From an uncultured Prevotella sp. (GTDB lineage: Bacteria > Bacteroidota > Bacteroidia > Bacteroidales > Bacteroidaceae): a stretch of 8,950 nucleotides of DNA. Within the stretch, counting starts at the first letter, position 1; each line of letters begins with the position of its first letter. Positions 7,002 through 8,950 of this stretch are shown here, one piece after another. The stretch is taken from NCBI GenBank assembly GCA_900543155.1, contig UQQN01000095.1:1-8950 (forward strand), read 5' to 3'. The position numbers and the translations under genes were made by a program. A model generated the notes under the pieces. The model had not been told where the DNA came from, did no database searches, and saw only the letters and a program-made list of their open reading frames with translations.

Positions 7002-7721
7002 TTAGTTTATCTCGAAAACAATGCAATCGTTATCTTGCAATTTCTTTTGTATTTGTGTTATGGTATATCTCAAGAATGCGTCTTCGACTTCAACAGAATC
7101 GAGGATGCTACGTGCTGTTTCAAACTCGCCAATCTCACGATAGAATTCAGCTTTTAGCACATCATCAGTAATATAGTTGTGAATAAGCCAAATGGCGTTT
7201 TCGCAGAAAAGTTTCTTGTCGTCAGCATTTACTTCCTTTTCCGTGTTGTCGTCGTCATCCCTGTAATAGTAATCATTGTATGCGTGATGAAGCATCATGC
7301 GAACTTGGCATTCTTCTTCCTTGTTCACAAAACCTTCTTCCAACAACTGAGCGAAAGCCTCTTTCATTTCTGTATATGTTAGAAGACCTCGGTCAAAACA
7401 TGGGAGGCGAAAATGAAACGTGCGAAATCTTTCTTCTGTCATTTTTTGTCCATTCTGAGGACTTTGGTCAAAAGAGATGTCTTCATCTACAAGGATTTCT
7501 TCTGGTTCTTCTTCTAGTTTCACTTCTTGGCGTCCTGTAATGTAATACTTCCCACATTGAGGACATTTTTGAACATACGAGCTTTCAGGCATCATGGGGA
7601 GCACATGTTTGTTGTCAGACCAAACTCTAGCACCCATATTGTTTCCTGAGAGCAGTGACATGATTCTTTTCTCCTTGCCGCAGAAAGGGCAAACGAGAAT
7701 TCGTGGATTATCAAGCATCAT
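7002..7721 (-). CDS. Zinc-ribbon protein with acidic helical C-terminal domain, function unknown
   Basis: The 239-aa product carries two CPxCG knuckles: C11-P-F-C14-G and C53-P-Q-C56-G. Together they can form one four-cysteine zinc ribbon with a 38-residue insert containing the stretch SLLSGNNMGARVWSDNK. An acidic linker (about 68-95) follows. Residues about 100-239 look all-helical, with a very acidic patch at about 150-165. There is no signal peptide or membrane segment, so it is cytoplasmic. Two ATGs stand in tandem at the start (7721 and 7718). It is the first gene of the minus-strand cluster; the lipoprotein gene starts 11 nt after its stop. No clear TAnnTTTG promoter is seen just upstream. 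I do not recognise the family. Ribbons of this kind often bind RNA, DNA or another protein, but nothing here decides which. Confidence 0.8.
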   Translation of the reverse strand: MMLDNPRILVCPFCGKEKRIMSLLSGNNMGARVWSDNKHVLPMMPESSYVQKCPQCGKYYITGRQEVKLEEEPEEILVDEDISFDQSPQNGQKMTEERFRTFHFRLPCFDRGLLTYTEMKEAFAQLLEEGFVNKEEECQVRMMLHHAYNDYYYRDDDDNTEKEVNADDKKLFCENAIWLIHNYITDDVLKAEFYREIGEFETARSILDSVEVEDAFLRYTITQIQKKLQDNDCIVFEIN

Positions 7722-8050
7722 AACTATACAGTTTAAATGTTTATAATAGAAAATAATCTTATTGTGTTATCTTAATAGCTTTTTTGCGTTTTCAATCTCA
7801 GTATTTTCAAGTCGTGCCAAAATGCTTTGACCAAGTATACGTCTTATCTATAAAAAGCGAAAGAGTTAGAAAACTTGCTCTCCCGTGTCGAGAAATCGGT
7901 AGTCATTAGCTACGGAATCCTCATTGCAAAAGGGAAGGTATTGGGGTTCCTTACAACAGAACTCTTGATATTACACAAATATAGGCACCCCCATTCCAGG
8001 CACACCCATATAATACTTTTTATTCAATCGCTCCGCACGCAAAATATGCA
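7722..8050. other. Intergenic region with possible coding remnant and weak promoter box
   Basis: No intact gene is visible in this 329-nt gap. On the minus strand one frame reads protein-like from about 7970 to 7767, ending in a run such as ARLENTEIENAKKLLR, but it is broken by TAA (7866-7868) and TAG (7848-7850) and lacks an ATG start. The codon-aligned plus frame is open from 7854 to 8054, also without an ATG near its beginning. A minus-strand TATATTTG (7983-7976) fits the -7 consensus but has no TTTG about 19 nt upstream. A short direct repeat, AGGCAC(C/A)CCC, occurs twice at about 7983-8007. Read it as leader DNA of the zinc-ribbon gene and/or a decayed small gene. Confidence 0.35.
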
Positions 8051-8266
8051 CTAATCGAAACGTACATCCGGATTCATTTCTTGTGGTGTTTTCCAATCAA
8101 TGTTATACCATTTCTTCAGCATTTTCTTTTGAAAATACCATGCTCTAAAGCAAAAGCCCATACCCTTACTGACGAAAAAAAATCGAAAAAATGCAAGAAC
8201 CTCTATTACTTTCATAGCCTCCTTAAATTCTTCGGTATTTTCTATTGGATCGTATTTTAAACGCAT
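8051..8266 (-). CDS. Small basic protein ending in WKTPQEMNPDVRFD, function unknown
   Basis: This 71-codon ORF starts at ATG 8266 after an A-rich leader (AAAAATTAAATATT) and ends with TAG at 8051. The product has an amphipathic, acidic N-terminus and a hydrophobic-aromatic stretch (about 20-33). It ends in a basic helix and a distinctive tail, KKWYNIDWKTPQEMNPDVRFD broken as KKWYNIDWK plus TPQEMNPDVRFD. The tail has the look of a conserved motif in small Bacteroidales proteins; I cannot verify that without a search. Translation could also begin at Met36 (ATG 8161), which would give a 36-aa protein made of just the tail region. No partner gene is adjacent. Upstream on the same strand lie an inverted repeat and a run of stems that may form its leader. 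Confidence 0.55.
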   Translation of the reverse strand: MRLKYDPIENTEEFKEAMKVIEVLAFFRFFFVSKGMGFCFRAWYFQKKMLKKWYNIDWKTPQEMNPDVRFD

Positions 8267-8292
8267 AATATTTAATTTTTGGGGTTATTAAT

Positions 8293-8335
8293 AAGTAGGT
8301 GTTTAAAAATTGGTGAATGTTTTAACCATCTACTT
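8293..8335 (-). promoter_or_regulatory. 16-bp inverted repeat upstream of the small gene
   Basis: The arms 8293-8308 (AAGTAGGTGTTTAAAA) and 8320-8335 (TTTTAACCATCTACTT) pair at 14 of 16 positions, plus one possible G-U in RNA from the plus strand, around an 11-nt loop. The repeat ends 27 nt before ATG 8266 on the minus strand. It could be an operator, a leader hairpin, or the terminator of the structured RNA proposed at 8394-8549. No U-run follows the stem, so termination is the weaker reading. Confidence 0.5.
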
Positions 8336-8393
8336 GAGTTAATCATTGTCTCAGTGAACCTTCAGTATTTGCAGCTTTTTCATTCGGCATAAG

Positions 8394-8549
8394 GTGGTCA
8401 ATAAGACCACACGCTATCGGATGGAGTTTGTCAACCGATGGCTGATTGTTAATCTCTTACAAGCCTCTGTTGATAAGTTGTCGAACTTGTGTTTTTCCCA
8501 ACCTCTGCCCATTGGGACTTTCAGCATGGTAACAGACGGCACAAAGGTA
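8394..8549 (-). ncRNA. Candidate structured RNA or structured 5' leader
   Basis: Five perfect stems lie almost end to end. They are TCCCAA/TTGGGA (8496-8517, 10-nt loop), AAGTT/AACTT (8475-8488, 4-nt loop), GGCT-GATT/AATC-AGCC with a 7-nt bulge (8440-8465), ATCGG/CCGAT (8416-8439) and GTGGTC/GACCAC (8394-8410, 5-nt loop). A minus-strand TACCTTTG (8549-8542) lies about 25 nt before the first stem, so the minus strand is the likely transcript. The 3' end is unclear; the RNA may run on through the 8293-8335 hairpin into the 71-aa gene. A rival reading is a decayed gene: one minus frame reads protein-like from about 8590 to 8343 but contains TAA at 8459-8457. A separate 37-codon ORF (8527-8414) also exists. 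I match it to no known RNA family. Confidence 0.4.
8542..8549 (-). promoter_or_regulatory. Minus-strand -7 promoter box TACCTTTG
   Basis: TACCTTTG on the minus strand matches TAnnTTTG exactly. The expected -33 TTTG is not present at 19-21 nt upstream; the nearest T-rich string, GTTTTC, is only about 15 nt away. A start site near 8536 would place the candidate structured RNA at the beginning of the transcript. Confidence 0.4.
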
Positions 8550-8607
8550 ATATTTTTTATATTGAAAACCACTTGGTTTGGCAGACAAAATGTGACATTA
8601 AAGTCTG

Positions 8608-8624
8608 ATTTAACATTGTTAAAT
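8608..8624. promoter_or_regulatory. 17-bp perfect palindrome ATTTAACA-T-TGTTAAAT
   Basis: The arms 8608-8615 and 8617-8624 are perfectly complementary around one central T. With the next palindrome 14 nt away it forms an operator-like pair, possibly a binding site for a dimeric regulator. No regulator gene is nearby. Confidence 0.45.
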
Positions 8625-8638
8625 ACAAGTTGTCAAAT

Positions 8639-8659
8639 AAATTTACTTAACGTAAATTT
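8639..8659. promoter_or_regulatory. 21-bp inverted repeat AAATTTAC-N5-GTAAATTT
   Basis: Perfect 8-bp arms (8639-8646 and 8652-8659) flank TTAAC. It ends 15 nt before a 20-codon plus-strand ORF (8675-8737). The A/T-rich dyad suits a repressor operator, but it could also be chance in A/T-rich DNA. Confidence 0.45.
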
Positions 8660-8674
8660 TCATGCTAAAATTGT

Positions 8675-8737
8675 ATGAGCAATGATTATTTGTATTTTGT
8701 GGCACAAGAATTCGCCAAGCCTCTCAACGATGCGTAA
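8675..8737 (+). CDS. Possible 20-aa mini-ORF or gene remnant
   Basis: ATG 8675 begins a frame reading MSNDYLYFVAQEFAKPLNDA, then TAA. The composition is strikingly protein-like (hydrophilic start, amphipathic helix). A second ATG follows the stop immediately (8738), and that frame runs into the repeat at 8791. It could be a leader peptide under the two palindromes, a gene truncated by insertion of the repeat, or chance. A GGGGT/ACCCC hairpin lies just downstream (about 8743-8761). Confidence 0.2.
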   Translation: MSNDYLYFVAQEFAKPLNDA

Positions 8738-8790
8738 ATGCCGGGGTGCTTTGATTACCCCAAGTTGTGTATATTTATGGTGCAAGTTTC

Positions 8791-8950
8791 CCCCATTAGG
8801 TAGGGTGTTCAAAATCCATGATTTTTTTCTGCATGGTTTTGAAAAAAATGATATTGTAAATAGTTGATATTCAACAATAATAAACGCAGAAAACACCTCA
8901 ATTCGTGTATTATTTTAATGGGTCACCCCGTTAGGTAGGGTGTTCAAAAT
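8791..8950 (-). repeat. Dispersed repeat, right copy, in a 135-bp-period array
   Basis: This is the reverse-complement partner of 127-275 (about 88-90% by eye). The boundary block TTAGGTAGGGTGTTCAAAAT occurs identically at 8796-8815 and 8931-8950, a 135-bp period. The window therefore ends inside a second unit, and the array very probably continues to the right. This copy holds the perfect dyad GTTGA-TAT-TCAAC (8863-8875) and a hairpin around an A/T run (CATGG with CCATG, 8816-8835). It contains no credible gene. Confidence 0.85.

Noticed and set aside
6713..7171. 152-codon plus-strand ORF
   Set aside because: It is antisense to the lipoprotein and zinc-ribbon genes, whose signal, lipobox and cysteine motifs show they are the real genes.
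8394..8678. 94-codon plus-strand ORF
   Set aside because: It crosses the stems and both palindromes, has low-complexity composition and no credible start context.
8660..8896. 78-codon minus-strand ORF
   Set aside because: Much of it is the dispersed repeat, and the left repeat copy does not preserve the frame.
127..8950. Composite transposon bounded by inverted repeats
   Set aside because: No transposase or integrase lies between the repeats, no target duplication can be seen, and the cargo includes housekeeping uvrA.

Overview
The window looks like chromosomal DNA of a Bacteroidota bacterium, most likely a Prevotella-like Bacteroidales. Three things point there: promoters of the TTTG-N19-TAnnTTTG type, A-rich leaders without Shine-Dalgarno sequences, and a secreted protein with a type IX secretion (gliding-motility-associated) C-terminal domain. 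Genus-level placement is inference.

Layout. Positions 1-620 hold no gene but are dense in repeats: a long hairpin (75-115), a ~150-bp dispersed repeat (127-275), and a 90-bp unit repeated almost three times (361-594), each copy carrying a promoter. The last copy fires directly into a plus-strand run: a small secreted T9SS-type protein (621-1328), uvrA (1335-4166) and a POT-family peptide/proton transporter (4216-5721). A strong bidirectional hairpin terminator (5743-5796) separates this run from a convergent minus-strand cluster of three uncharacterised genes. In transcription order these encode a zinc-ribbon protein (7721-7002), a lipoprotein (6990-6298) and a four-helix membrane protein (6323-5868), with an 11-nt gap and then an overlap, so they are probably one operon.

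Right part. Between 7722 and 8790 the only convincing gene is a 71-codon minus-strand ORF (8266-8051). Upstream of it on the same strand are a promoter-like box (8542-8549), a run of five closely packed perfect stems (8394-8517) and a 16-bp inverted repeat (8293-8335). I read these as a candidate structured RNA or long structured leader. Positions 8791-8950 hold a second copy of the 127-275 repeat in opposite orientation, so the window is bracketed by an inverted pair; the right copy is part of a 135-bp-period array cut by the window edge.

No tRNA, rRNA, CRISPR array, transposase or integrase was seen. UvrA and the transporter are ordinary housekeeping genes. The parts most worth a second look are the repeat-borne promoters, the structured-RNA candidate, the inverted repeat pair and the three-gene minus-strand operon of unknown function.
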